A stretch of 64,000 bases of DNA from Candidatus Lutibacillus vidarii. Its GTDB lineage: Bacteria; Actinomycetota; Actinomycetes; Actinomycetales; Dermatophilaceae. The stretch's first letter is position 1. Each line of letters begins with the position of its first letter. Made by a program: the position numbers and the translations under genes. Below, one piece after another: positions 9,006 through 16,864 of this stretch. Location: assembly GCA_016717165.1 (NCBI GenBank), contig JADKGA010000002.1, positions 1,812,600-1,876,599 of the forward strand. The letters run 5' to 3'. Under the pieces are notes generated by a model, which saw only the letters and a program-made list of their open reading frames with translations, made no database searches and was not told the DNA's origin.

Positions 9006-9341
9006 TCAGTCGGTCGTCGCCAGGACCGACTCGACGGCGGCGGCGAAGCGGGACCACACGAGCCGCTGCGCCCGCAGCGACTGGGTGCCGGCATACGTGA
9101 GCTGGTAGTACCGCCGCCGCCGCGCCGACCCGCCGTCCTCCCAGTACCCCACGACCAGGCCTTCGCGCTCCAGGGCGTGCAGAGCGGGGTAGAGCGTGCC
9201 ATCGGTCAGCGCGACCGCGCCGTCGGTGAGCGCCTCGATCCGGGCCTTGATCTGGTACCCGTAGCCGTCTTCGCTGGCCAGGACCGCGAGGACGAGCAGC
9301 GGGACGGCGCCCTTGAGCAGCTCTCGGGTCTGCGACGGCAT
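9006..9341 (-). CDS. PadR-family transcriptional regulator
   Basis: Small 111-residue winged-helix regulator. The N-terminal LLKGAVPLLVLAVLA helix and GYGYQIKARIE, and the wing segment LTDGTLYPALHALEREGLV, are classic PadR. A short C-terminal helix (about 80-108) would dimerise it. It is a single gene between pheST and the methyltransferase, 36 bases from the latter. PadR proteins commonly repress an adjacent transporter or their own gene; no target is obvious here, and the inducer is unknown. Confidence 0.88.
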   Translation of the reverse strand: MPSQTRELLKGAVPLLVLAVLASEDGYGYQIKARIEALTDGAVALTDGTLYPALHALEREGLVVGYWEDGGSARRRRYYQLTYAGTQSLRAQRLVWSRFAAAVESVLATTD

Positions 9342-9377
9342 ACGTGGAGCGTAGCCAGGAGGAGGTGCGGGGCGAGC

Positions 9378-10211
9378 TCAGGCGCGCGCCAGGGCCGTCG
9401 CCGAGGTGTAGAGGCAGACCGTCGCGGCCATGGCGAGGTTGAGCGACTCGGCCATCCCGTGGATCGGGACCCGGACCACCTCGTCGCACGCCTCCCGGAG
9501 CGCCTCAGGTAGACCCCAGGCCTCGTTGCCCATGACCCAGGCGTGCGCGGCGGTGAGGTCGAGGGCGGGGTCACCGAGAGTGGTGGTGCCCGAGGCGTCC
9601 GCGGCGAGCACCCGGCAGCCGGCGGCGCGCAGACCGGCGAGGGCGTCGTCGAAGGGCACCCCGACAACGACGGGGAGGTGGAAGAGCGACCCGGCCGTCG
9701 ACCGGACCACCTTGGGGTTGTAGATGTCGACGCTGGAGTCGGTGAGGACGACCGCGTCGGCACCGGCGGCGTCGGCGCAGCGGATGACCGTCCCCGCGTT
9801 GCCGGGGTCACGGACGTGGGCGAGGACGACGACGAGGAGCGGGCCGGCGCCGCGGTGGCGGGAGTGCGCACCGCTGCCCTGCTCGAGGGCGGCGGCGAGC
9901 GGGAGGTCGACGGGGCGGCATACCGCAAGCACTCCCTGCGGCGCCTCGGTCTCGACCATCTCCGCGAGGACGTCCTCGGTCACCTCGGTGACGCGGACCC
10001 CGTTCTCGTGGGCCTCCCCCGCGATCTCGGTATGCCGGGCCAGGCCGGCGCCCGTCGCGTAGAGGTCGACGACGGCCCGCGGGGTATGCCGGACCGCCTC
10101 GCGGACCGACTGCGGCCCCTCGGCGAGGAAGAGACCGGCCCGGGAACGCGACGCGCGCCGGGACAGCGCACGTACCGCCCGCACCCGATCAGCTCGGGGG
10201 TTGGACAGCAC
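9378..10211 (-). CDS. SpoU/TrmH-family RNA 2'-O-methyltransferase
   Basis: SAM-dependent ribose methyltransferase of the knotted SPOUT superfamily, acting on rRNA or tRNA. An N-terminal L30e-like substrate-binding domain (about 1-105) precedes the catalytic domain with motif 1 VRDPGNAGTVIR, motif 2 WVMGNEAWGLP and motif 3 VPIHGMAESLNLAMA. The start is GTG at 10211. It lies directly downstream of rplT on the same strand, a common location in actinobacteria, and may be co-transcribed with the ribosomal proteins. The exact modified nucleotide cannot be inferred. Confidence 0.93.
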   Translation of the reverse strand: MLSNPRADRVRAVRALSRRASRSRAGLFLAEGPQSVREAVRHTPRAVVDLYATGAGLARHTEIAGEAHENGVRVTEVTEDVLAEMVETEAPQGVLAVCRPVDLPLAAALEQGSGAHSRHRGAGPLLVVVLAHVRDPGNAGTVIRCADAAGADAVVLTDSSVDIYNPKVVRSTAGSLFHLPVVVGVPFDDALAGLRAAGCRVLAADASGTTTLGDPALDLTAAHAWVMGNEAWGLPEALREACDEVVRVPIHGMAESLNLAMAATVCLYTSATALARA

Positions 10212-10241
10212 GGGTGTCCCGGCGCGCGAGGTGCTCAGCGG

Positions 10242-10616
10242 TCAGGCCGCGTCGCCGGTCGCGGGCACATTAGCCCGGGCGATCTCGACGAGGGCGGTGA
10301 AGGCCGCCGCGTCGCTCACGGCGAGCTCGGCGAGGATCTTGCGGTCGACCTCGACCCCGGCGGCCTTGAGGCCCTGGATGAACCGGTTGTACGTCATCCC
10401 GTTCGCGCGGGCCGCGGCGTTGATCCGCTGGATCCACAGGCGACGGAAGTCACCCTTGCGGGCCCGGCGGTCGCGGTAGGCGTACCCGAGTGAGTGGACG
10501 ACCTGTTCCTTGGCCTTGCGGTAGAGCCGAGAGCGCTGCCCGCGGTATCCGCTGGCGCGCTCGAGGATCACCCGGCGCTTCTTCTGGGCGTTGACCGCCC
10601 GCTTCACGCGTGCCAC
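10242..10616 (-). CDS. rplT: 50S ribosomal protein L20
   Basis: Binds 23S rRNA and is essential for early 50S assembly. The 124-residue basic protein starts MARVKRAVNAQKKRR and has the conserved GYRGQRSRLYRKAKEQV and FRRLWIQRINAAAR stretches. The start is GTG at 10616. It is the last gene of the infC-rpmI-rplT operon. In other bacteria L20 or IF3 controls this operon through the leader. Confidence 0.98.
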   Translation of the reverse strand: MARVKRAVNAQKKRRVILERASGYRGQRSRLYRKAKEQVVHSLGYAYRDRRARKGDFRRLWIQRINAAARANGMTYNRFIQGLKAAGVEVDRKILAELAVSDAAAFTALVEIARANVPATGDAA

Positions 10617-10676
10617 GTGAGTTCTCCTTGCATGTCGTTCCCGGGGTCATCCCGGGGAGTTAGGGGTGGGTGCGGC

Positions 10677-10871
10677 TCAGCGGCCGAGGAGCTTCTTGAC
10701 CTTGGCGGCCTGGGGGCCCTCGAGCTGGAGGTCGCCGGCGATGGAGCGCATCTTCTTGCTCGACTTGACCTCGAGCTTGTGCCGCCCACCGGCCTGCTCA
10801 CGCATGACCTTGCCGGTCCCGGTGAGCCGGAACCGCTTCTTCGCACCGCTGTGCGTCTTGTTCTTCGGCAT
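10677..10871 (-). CDS. rpmI: 50S ribosomal protein L35
   Basis: 64-residue basic ribosomal protein beginning MPKNKTHSGAKKRF and ending AAKVKKLLGR, both diagnostic of L35. ATG at 10869-10871 is the only sensible start. It sits between infC (127 bases upstream) and rplT (60 bases downstream), the near-universal order. Confidence 0.98.
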   Translation of the reverse strand: MPKNKTHSGAKKRFRLTGTGKVMREQAGGRHKLEVKSSKKMRSIAGDLQLEGPQAAKVKKLLGR

Positions 10872-10998
10872 GACGCCGATCTCCTCACGTGTTCTTCTGC
10901 CCGGGGTTGCCCGGGAGGTCTCTGGGTCGTGCTGGTCGTGCAGGTGCTGCTCGCCATACGCGTCGTTGGCGCATGGGTGGTGCCGGTCGGGCTGTCGG

Positions 10999-11649
10999 TC
11001 AGACCGCGCTCGGGCTGGTCGGCGCGGCCACCGGCTCGGCCACCGCCTCGGGCGCCGGGTCGGTCTCGCCGTGCTCACCGGTGGCGCTCGGCGACCCGGG
11101 GGTCTCGCGCCGGCGGCGCTGCTCGGCCCGTGCTTCGGCCTTCTTCTTCGTCGGGCCCAGCACCATGATCATGTTGCGGCCGTCCTGCTTCGGGGCGGAC
11201 TCGACGAAGCCGAGCTCGATGACGTCCTCGGCCAGCCGCTGCAGCAGCCGGAAGCCGAGCTCCGGACGGGACTGCTCGCGACCGCGGAACATGATCGTCA
11301 CCTTGACCTTGTCCCCCGCCTTGAGGAAGCGCTCCACGTGGCCCTTCTTGGTGCCGTAGTCGTGGATGTCGATCTTCGGGCGGAGCTTGATCTCCTTGAT
11401 GACCGTGTTGACCTGGTTCTTGCGGGCTTCCCGGGCCTTCATCGCGGCTTCGTACTTGAACTTGCCGTAGTCCATGAGCTTGGCGACCGGTGGCTTGGCC
11501 AGCGGGGCGACCTCGACGAGGTCGAGATCGGCCTCCTGGGCCAGGCGCAACGCGTCCTCGACGCGGACGATGCCGACCTGCTCGCCGGCCGGGCCGACCA
11601 AGCGCACCTCGGGGACCCGGATGCGTTCGTTGATGCGGGGCTCGCTGAT
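10999..11649 (-). CDS. infC: translation initiation factor IF-3, ATC start
   Basis: IF-3 binds the 30S subunit and proofreads the initiator tRNA-start codon pair. The N-terminal domain (EPRINERIRVPEVRLVG), the lysine-rich linker and the C-terminal domain (GREQSRPELGFRLLQRL) are intact, followed by a 30-residue Ala/Glu/Pro tail. No ATG or GTG lies near the family's N-terminus; an AAGGAG site 6 bases before ATC (11649) puts the start on ATC, giving ISEPRINER. Start-codon discrimination against such a codon by IF-3 is the known autoregulatory loop in other bacteria. Confidence 0.94.
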   Translation of the reverse strand: MSEPRINERIRVPEVRLVGPAGEQVGIVRVEDALRLAQEADLDLVEVAPLAKPPVAKLMDYGKFKYEAAMKAREARKNQVNTVIKEIKLRPKIDIHDYGTKKGHVERFLKAGDKVKVTIMFRGREQSRPELGFRLLQRLAEDVIELGFVESAPKQDGRNMIMVLGPTKKKAEARAEQRRRRETPGSPSATGEHGETDPAPEAVAEPVAAPTSPSAV

Positions 11650-11985
11650 GTGGTGCTCCTTCGTATCGACGGTCTGTGACCCACCGACGAGAAGAGGCTC
11701 CTCGCCGCCGGTGCGCGAGAAGCCTCCGATGCGCCGGTCGAGGTCACGTGCGCGGCGGTATGCCGAGCACGCGCCACGAGGCGCGGACCGGACCCGGCGG
11801 CCTGCTGCTCGGACATGCCGAGGCGGTGGGTCGACGCGGGTGGAAGCGGGGCTTCTCTTGCACTGCAACACCGTGAAGGTGTCGCTGGTCACCCGTCAGG
11901 ATATCAGGTCCGGAGCCGGCGGCCGGTCGGGGACCGAGTGCCCGTGCGCGAGGCGGTCGGGGGCGCGGCCCGGTCGCGTCAGCGG

Positions 11986-12081
11986 CTCATGGACTCCCAG
12001 AACGCTTATGGCACCGAGCACGATGCCAACAGCACCCATGCAGTCCATGAGTGGCCCACCCATGGGCCGCGGGGGCGTCAA
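11986..12081. repeat. palindromic repeat element, copy A
   Basis: A 66-bp imperfect palindrome bounded by CTCATGGACT (11986-11995) and AGTCCATGAG (12042-12051), with an inner TGGCA/TGCCA stem. Then comes a tight hairpin GGCCCACCCATGGGCC (12053-12068) and CGGGGGCGTCAA. Copy B, 188 bp to the right, is identical at 87 of 96 positions. It may be a structured RNA, a protein-binding array or a small miniature repeat. I do not recognise the family. Confidence 0.7.
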
Positions 12082-12173
12082 GACGCGTGGGTGTCGGTGG
12101 CGCGGCGTCTCCGTGGCGCCGAGGTGTCTATGGCGGAGGCCTCAAAGGGACCCACAGACCCGGGCCGCCCCAG

Positions 12174-12269
12174 CTCATGGACACCCAGAGCGCTAATGGC
12201 ACGGAGCACGATGCCAAAAGCACCCACGGAGTCCATGAGCGGCCCACCCTTGGGCCGCGGGGGCGTCAA
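12174..12269. repeat. palindromic repeat element, copy B
   Basis: Second copy of the element: CTCATGGAC (12174-12182) pairs with GTCCATGAG (12231-12239), the inner TGGCA/TGCCA stem is kept, and the following hairpin is GGCCCACCCTTGGGCC (12241-12256). The hairpin arms are unchanged and the single hairpin difference falls in its 4-base loop, which suggests that structure matters. One outer-stem pair present in copy A is lost. Confidence 0.7.
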
Positions 12270-12415
12270 CACCCGGGGTGTCTGTGGCGCGGGCGTGTCA
12301 GTGGGGCGGGGTCTTAGCGGCACGGGGGTGTCAAGGGCCGGGGGTGTGAAGAGACGAGGGCCGTCCAGAGCCGGCGCGCCACGAATGAAAGGGCGTTCCC
12401 GGCGGGCCGACCGGG

Positions 12416-13591
12416 TCAGGCGGGCAGCGGGCGCCGCTGGCGCGTCCGTACCCCCAGCAGCCCGAGCGTGCCGACGGCTACGCCCACCGACCCGGTCACG
12501 GCGAAACCGGCCGCCCAACCGAAATGGTCGATGACGAAGCCGCCGACCGGGGCTCCGGCCGCGATCCCCACGGTGAAGGCGGTGCCATGCCAGCCCATCG
12601 CCTCCCCCATGGCCGTCGACGGCACGACCCGGCTCAGCGTGTCGACCGTCGCGGTGATCGATGGCGCCACGAGGGCACCGCCGACGAGGAGCAGCCCGGC
12701 GAAGGCGGGCAGGCTGGTCGTCCACGCCACCGGAATCGTCAGCGCACCCAAGGCGAGCAGCAGCCAGAACACCGGGACCGCTCGATGCCAGGCGCCATAC
12801 AGCAGGCCGCCGACCATCGACCCCAGCCCCCACCCAGCGAGCACCCAGCCGATCGCGGCCTGATTACCCATGCTGCGCAGGGCCGCCACGACGGCGACGT
12901 CGACACCCCCGAGGATGAACATCGTCGCAGCGGCGGCCCCGAGGACCACCACGGCCCGCGCCGTCATCCAGGAGCGGACCCCACCGACGCCCCCCGCGGC
13001 CTCGGAGTCGTCGCGGCGCAGCGGCGGGTTGAGGTACCACAGCGCCAACGCCCCGAGCAGGCTCGCCCACTCCAGCGCGAGGAAGGCGAGCCGCGTGTCG
13101 AAGGTCGTCGCCGCCCAGACACCGATGAGCGGTCCGGCCATGTAGGCGACCTCGGTCAGGGCACTGTCGAGCGCCAGGGCGGTGCGCCGCATGTCCGAGG
13201 GCACATTGGCGATGAGCACCTGACGGACGATGGGGAAGCTCGGGACCGCCATGAGCCCGCCGATGGCGAAGAGCACCGCGAGCGGCCAGAAGCCGACGAA
13301 CGGGGCGATGCTCCAGCAGACCGCCTGGACCAGCAAGCTGGGCGTCAGGGTCCGGCGCAACCCGATCCGGTCGAGCAGCCGGCCGCGCCAGGGCCCCGCG
13401 ACGGCGATGGCGACGGTCGACACCGCGGTGAGCAGCCCGGCCATCCCGTAGCTCTGGTGCAGGGTCCCCACGACGTGCAAGGTGACCGCGATCATCGCGG
13501 CGAACATCGGGATACGGACGAGCATGGACAGGAGGAGGACACCCCGGACCGACGGCACCGCAAGCACCGCCAGGTAGCCGGAGAAGGTCAC
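12416..13591 (-). CDS. MFS transporter
   Basis: 391-residue membrane protein with about 12 predicted transmembrane segments and the major-facilitator motif A-like loop GPWRGRLLDRIGLRRTLTP between TM2 and TM3 (about residues 68-86). A hydrophilic central loop around PPLRRDDSEAAGG separates the two halves. It resembles drug/proton antiporters with N-terminal half-repeat LLLSMLVRIPMFAAM. The start is GTG at 13591. It is divergent from the beta-lactamase-fold gene 98 bp away, so a shared control region is possible. The substrate is unknown. Confidence 0.88.
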   Translation of the reverse strand: MTFSGYLAVLAVPSVRGVLLLSMLVRIPMFAAMIAVTLHVVGTLHQSYGMAGLLTAVSTVAIAVAGPWRGRLLDRIGLRRTLTPSLLVQAVCWSIAPFVGFWPLAVLFAIGGLMAVPSFPIVRQVLIANVPSDMRRTALALDSALTEVAYMAGPLIGVWAATTFDTRLAFLALEWASLLGALALWYLNPPLRRDDSEAAGGVGGVRSWMTARAVVVLGAAAATMFILGGVDVAVVAALRSMGNQAAIGWVLAGWGLGSMVGGLLYGAWHRAVPVFWLLLALGALTIPVAWTTSLPAFAGLLLVGGALVAPSITATVDTLSRVVPSTAMGEAMGWHGTAFTVGIAAGAPVGGFVIDHFGWAAGFAVTGSVGVAVGTLGLLGVRTRQRRPLPA

Positions 13592-13689
13592 CGGCCTACC
13601 TTGCCACGTTCCGGTGACACCCCAGGTATGCCGCCCCCGCGCTGGACGCCCGCTCGTCCTGCCGGGGTAGGACGTCATACGGTTGGTCA

Positions 13690-14853
13690 GTGATCGACCT
13701 CACCGCCATCCTGGACGGGCCCGTCACCTGGTCCGTCGAGATCGCCGACAACCGACACGTGCTCGCCCGCCACGACCCGGACCTCGTTCTGCCGGTCGCG
13801 AGTGCGGGCAAGCTGCTGCTCCTCTGTGCGCTCTCGGAGCAGATCGAGAAGGGGGCGATCGACCCTGCCGAGACCCTGACCAAGGACGACCTGGCCCCGG
13901 TCCACGACTCCGGGATCTGGCAGCACCTCGGCGAGGACCGGCTCCGCATCGACTCGTTGGCCTTCCTCGTCGGCTCGGCGAGCGACAACCTCGCGACGAA
14001 TGCGCTCATCGACCTGCTCGGGCTGGCCACGCTCGAGGCGACCGCGGGGCGGCTGCGCACCCGGCATACGACGGTGCACGACATTGTCCGGGACGCGCGT
14101 GACCCGGCGACCGACGCGCAGACTTTCGCCTCCGGCACCGCTGCCGACCTGGTCAGCCTCTGGCAGACCTTGCGGTCGGGGCATCTCCTCGGCCCCCGGG
14201 CGAGCGCGCGGGTCCTGCGCTGGTTGGCCCATGGCACCGACCACTCGATGGTCCTGGCCCCGTTCGGGCTCGACCCGCTCTCGCACGGCTACGACCGGAC
14301 CACCCGGGTGTGGCACAAGACCGGCAGCGACCTCGGCACCCGCGCGGACTGTGGCATCGTCGAACGCGGCGACGCCTGGGTGGCCTACGCCGCGATCGCT
14401 CGGTGGGACCCAGCGCAGGTCAGTGACCTGCAGGTGCTAGGAACGATGGCCGAGCTCGGGCATCGCATCGCGGCCCACCTCGGCAGCCGCACCGTCTCCC
14501 GCTCCGCGCCGCGGATCTTCCATATCGCCGCTCGCGGCGACTGGGAGGACGCCCAGGCCGACGGCCTCTACCAGATGTCGACCCGGGGCCGGACCCTCGA
14601 TGAGCAAGGCTTCATCCACCTCTCCACCGCAGCCCAGTGGCCGAGGGTGTGGGACGCGGTCTACGACGACGCCGCGGGGCCGCACGTCTTGCTCGAGGTC
14701 GACCCGGCGCTGGCCGGGCTCAGTGTGCGGTACGAGCCGGGTGAGCCGGATGGCACCGAGCACTTCCCGCACCTGTACGGCCCGCTCCCGACGAAGACGG
14801 TGGTCGCTGTCCACCCGTTGCCGATGCGGCCGCCCGCAGCTACGACCGCCTGA
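13690..14853 (+). CDS. serine beta-lactamase-fold protein fused to DUF952
   Basis: 387-residue two-domain protein. Residues 1-270 show the three class A beta-lactamase/PBP signatures in order: SAGK (SxxK, about 38-41), SDN in GSASDNLATN (about 99) and KTG in WHKTGSDLG (about 218). Residues about 275-380 are a DUF952 domain, with IFHIAARGDW, GFIHLSTAAQW and HLYGPLPT. There is no signal peptide or membrane segment, so it should be cytoplasmic, which is odd for a beta-lactamase. It could be an esterase or peptidase. The start is GTG at 13690. Only this gene is transcribed rightward here. Confidence 0.85.
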   Translation: MIDLTAILDGPVTWSVEIADNRHVLARHDPDLVLPVASAGKLLLLCALSEQIEKGAIDPAETLTKDDLAPVHDSGIWQHLGEDRLRIDSLAFLVGSASDNLATNALIDLLGLATLEATAGRLRTRHTTVHDIVRDARDPATDAQTFASGTAADLVSLWQTLRSGHLLGPRASARVLRWLAHGTDHSMVLAPFGLDPLSHGYDRTTRVWHKTGSDLGTRADCGIVERGDAWVAYAAIARWDPAQVSDLQVLGTMAELGHRIAAHLGSRTVSRSAPRIFHIAARGDWEDAQADGLYQMSTRGRTLDEQGFIHLSTAAQWPRVWDAVYDDAAGPHVLLEVDPALAGLSVRYEPGEPDGTEHFPHLYGPLPTKTVVAVHPLPMRPPAATTA

Positions 14854-14880
14854 CCACCCCGGTCACGTCCACGCGGTCGC

Positions 14881-15762
14881 TCACCCCGTGGTCACCCGGA
14901 ACGCCAGCCCGTCGACCCGGACCCGGAGCTCACCGTCGGTGGCGAGCCGCTCGCCGATCCGGGTGGCCACGGCCTCGGCCTCCGCGTGGGACAGCCCCTC
15001 CCGCAGGGTCAGGACGATGCGCATGACTCCCGTGCCCGGCTGGTCGCCGGCTTCGCAGGTATGCCGTTGCACATCCGGCTCCCCCTGAACAGCTCGGGCG
15101 ACGGCGTCGAGCACGTGCGGGTCCAGATGAGCCGGTCGCCAGGGGCGCTGCATGGCCAGGGCGAAGAGCATGCTCGGCCGGAGCACCACTGCGTGGTCGG
15201 AGCCGAGGTCGAGGAGCAGGACGTCACAGGACTCCGAGATGGCGGCCTGGGCGGCCCGGTCGGGCGTCATCGGGACCGGACGGGCGGCGCGATCCCAGCG
15301 GGCCAGGGCCTCGACACCGGTGAAGACCGGCAGCGCGCGACGACCGTCGGGCCCGACGATCGTCGGGGTGGCCATCTCGGCGACATTGTCGGCGACCCGG
15401 CCGGCCGGGAGGACGACCCGCTCCCCTGCCGCGACGACCGGGACGAGCACCCGGGAGCCGGCGAGCGCACTAAGCAGCGTCTCCTCCGCCGCTGAGGTCG
15501 GGTCGTCCGCGACCTGGGCCGCGGCGGCGAGCACGGCGGGGTCCGCGACACCGGTGTCGGACTCGAAGCCGGACGCCGAGAGCTCTCGGCCCGACCAGGT
15601 CACCCCCGCTGAGTCGTGGCCGCCAGAGCCGTGGCCCGCTGAGTCGTGGCCTGCGGACTGGTGGCCCGCGAAGTGACCGGCGGAGCCGTGACCGTGACGA
15701 CCGACGTGGCCCGCGTCTTGGTCAGCATCGGCCCGTCCGGTCCCGGCGGACGATGAGGTCAC
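14881..15762 (-). CDS. SseB-family protein with His-rich N-terminus
   Basis: 293 residues. The C-terminal part (about 75-290) resembles the SseB N-terminal domain family: LLSALAGSRVLVPVV, DGRRALPVFTGVEALARW and SMLFALAMQRPW. The first 55 residues are low complexity, rich in Gly, Ser, Ala and His, with repeated SAGH/SGGH units and no hydrophobic core. GTG at 15762 overlaps the priA stop (GTGA), so it is the last gene of the his operon. Function in actinobacteria is unknown; the histidine-rich leader could bind metal, which is speculation. Confidence 0.75.
   Translation of the reverse strand: MTSSSAGTGRADADQDAGHVGRHGHGSAGHFAGHQSAGHDSAGHGSGGHDSAGVTWSGRELSASGFESDTGVADPAVLAAAAQVADDPTSAAEETLLSALAGSRVLVPVVAAGERVVLPAGRVADNVAEMATPTIVGPDGRRALPVFTGVEALARWDRAARPVPMTPDRAAQAAISESCDVLLLDLGSDHAVVLRPSMLFALAMQRPWRPAHLDPHVLDAVARAVQGEPDVQRHTCEAGDQPGTGVMRIVLTLREGLSHAEAEAVATRIGERLATDGELRVRVDGLAFRVTTG
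15607..15700 (-). repeat. degenerate repeat encoding SAGH-type units
   Basis: Short degenerate repeats of 12-18 bases built on GTGGCC(T/C)G encode GHGSAGH, SAGHDSAGH and GSGGHDSAG in the SseB-like protein. About five units with 7-8 histidines lie in 30 residues. Such arrays can expand and contract by slippage, so the copy number may differ between strains. Confidence 0.7.
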
Positions 15763-16502
15763 GGGAGCCCGGCGACCGCAAGCGCCTCGGGCAGCGTGAA
15801 GGCCCCCTTGTACAGCGCCGACCCGATGATCGCCCCCTCCACCCCCTCGCCGACGAGCTCGCGGATGGCGGCCACATCGGCCAGGGTCGAGACCCCACCG
15901 GAGGCGACGACCGGGCGGTCGGTGCGGGCGCAGACGTCGCGGAGCAGCTGCAGGTTGGGTCCGGCGAGCATGCCGTCCTTGGCGACATCGGTCACGACAT
16001 ACCGGGCGCAGCCCTCGGCGTCGAGCCGGGCGAGGGTCTCCCACAGCTCGCCGCCCTCGCTGGTCCAGCCACGCGCCGCGAGCCGGGTGCCGCGGACATC
16101 CAGGCCGACGGCGACCCGGTCGCCGTGCTCGGCGATGGCGCTCGCCGTCCACTCCGGGTGCTCCAAGGCCGCGGTGCCGAGGTTGACCCGCCGGCAGCCG
16201 GTGCCCAGGGCGAAGGCCAGCGACTCGGCGTCGCGGATCCCGCCGGAGAGCTCGACGTCGAGGTCGAGCCGGCCGACGATCTGGGCGATGAACTCCCGGT
16301 TGCTGCCTCGCCCGAAGGCGGCATCGAGGTCGACGAGGTGGATCCACTCGGCGCCGGCATCCTGCCAGGCCTTCGCGGCCAGCCACGGGTCGCCGAAGGT
16401 CCACCCGGAGCCGGCGACCCCCTGCTGGAGCTGGACCGCCGTGCCGCCGGCGATATCGACCGCGGGCAGTAGTTCCAGCCGCGGCAGCGGTATGCCGGTC
16501 AT
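15759..16502 (-). CDS. priA: bifunctional HisA/TrpF isomerase PriA
   Basis: TIM-barrel isomerase of the histidine pathway (ProFAR isomerase). Actinobacterial PriA also performs the tryptophan-pathway TrpF step. The 247 residues keep LLPAVDIAGG, the actinobacterial signature WIHLVDLDAAFGRGSN, LSGGIRD, the ARGW loop needed for dual activity, and IIGSALYKG. ATG at 16502 overlaps the stop of the small membrane protein (ATGA), and its stop overlaps the SseB-like start. No separate trpF is visible here, consistent with but not proving dual function. Confidence 0.93.
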   Translation of the reverse strand: MTGIPLPRLELLPAVDIAGGTAVQLQQGVAGSGWTFGDPWLAAKAWQDAGAEWIHLVDLDAAFGRGSNREFIAQIVGRLDLDVELSGGIRDAESLAFALGTGCRRVNLGTAALEHPEWTASAIAEHGDRVAVGLDVRGTRLAARGWTSEGGELWETLARLDAEGCARYVVTDVAKDGMLAGPNLQLLRDVCARTDRPVVASGGVSTLADVAAIRELVGEGVEGAIIGSALYKGAFTLPEALAVAGLP

Positions 16503-16864
16503 GCCGTCGGCCCCATCGGTGGCGCGGGCGTGGCGCCTGGGTCGGCCGGACCGTCCTGCAGGGCGGGGGTTGCGTCCTGCGGGCCCGCGGCTGCGTCCTG
16601 CGTCGCGGCGGCGAGCTCGGCGCGGTGCGACCAGAGGATGTACGCGGCACCGATGACCAGGACGAGCAGCACCAGCCCGATCCGGGCCTTCCACGTCATG
16701 TTGAGCAGCGCGGTGACGACGAGCATGCCGAGGGCGGAGCCGACCGTGGAGGTGACCGAGGTACGCCGGCGGGTATACCGCCGGGTCGAGGTCGAGCGGC
16801 TCCTGGTCGTGCTCCGCGACGTGCTCCGACTGGTCCGGCGGGTCGTGCTCTTGCGTGTCGTCAT
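16499..16864 (-). CDS. small single-span membrane protein of the his operon
   Basis: 121 residues. The first 40 are almost only Thr, Arg and Ser; residues about 45-83 hold a hydrophobic stretch with one or two membrane passes (LGMLVVTALL and ARIGLVLLVLVIGAAYILW); the tail is Ala/Pro/Gln-rich. It overlaps hisH and priA by 4 bases at each end, so it is translated with them. I do not recognise a family. A very basic N-terminus with a following membrane span suggests a cytoplasmic positive tail. Confidence 0.75.
   Translation of the reverse strand: MTTRKSTTRRTSRSTSRSTTRSRSTSTRRYTRRRTSVTSTVGSALGMLVVTALLNMTWKARIGLVLLVLVIGAAYILWSHRAELAAATQDAAAGPQDATPALQDGPADPGATPAPPMGPTA

Larger units (their letters stand above)
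11650..12415. other. 766-bp non-coding region upstream of infC with repeats
   Basis: No convincing gene on either strand. It holds the two copies of a palindromic element (11986-12081 and 12174-12269) and four copies of the 12-mer CGGGGGYGTSAA on the plus strand at 12070, 12258, 12323 and 12339. Read leftward these are TTSACRCCCCCG and resemble -35 boxes. The region follows the stop of the MFS gene and precedes infC, so it must contain the infC promoter and leader. Short open frames here look non-coding, since substitutions between the copies are spread over all codon positions. Confidence 0.6.

Noticed and set aside
11900..12534. Small ORFs in the repeat region giving similar peptides in both copies and on both strands
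   Set aside because: Differences between copies are not concentrated at third codon positions and no ribosome site or family match is seen.
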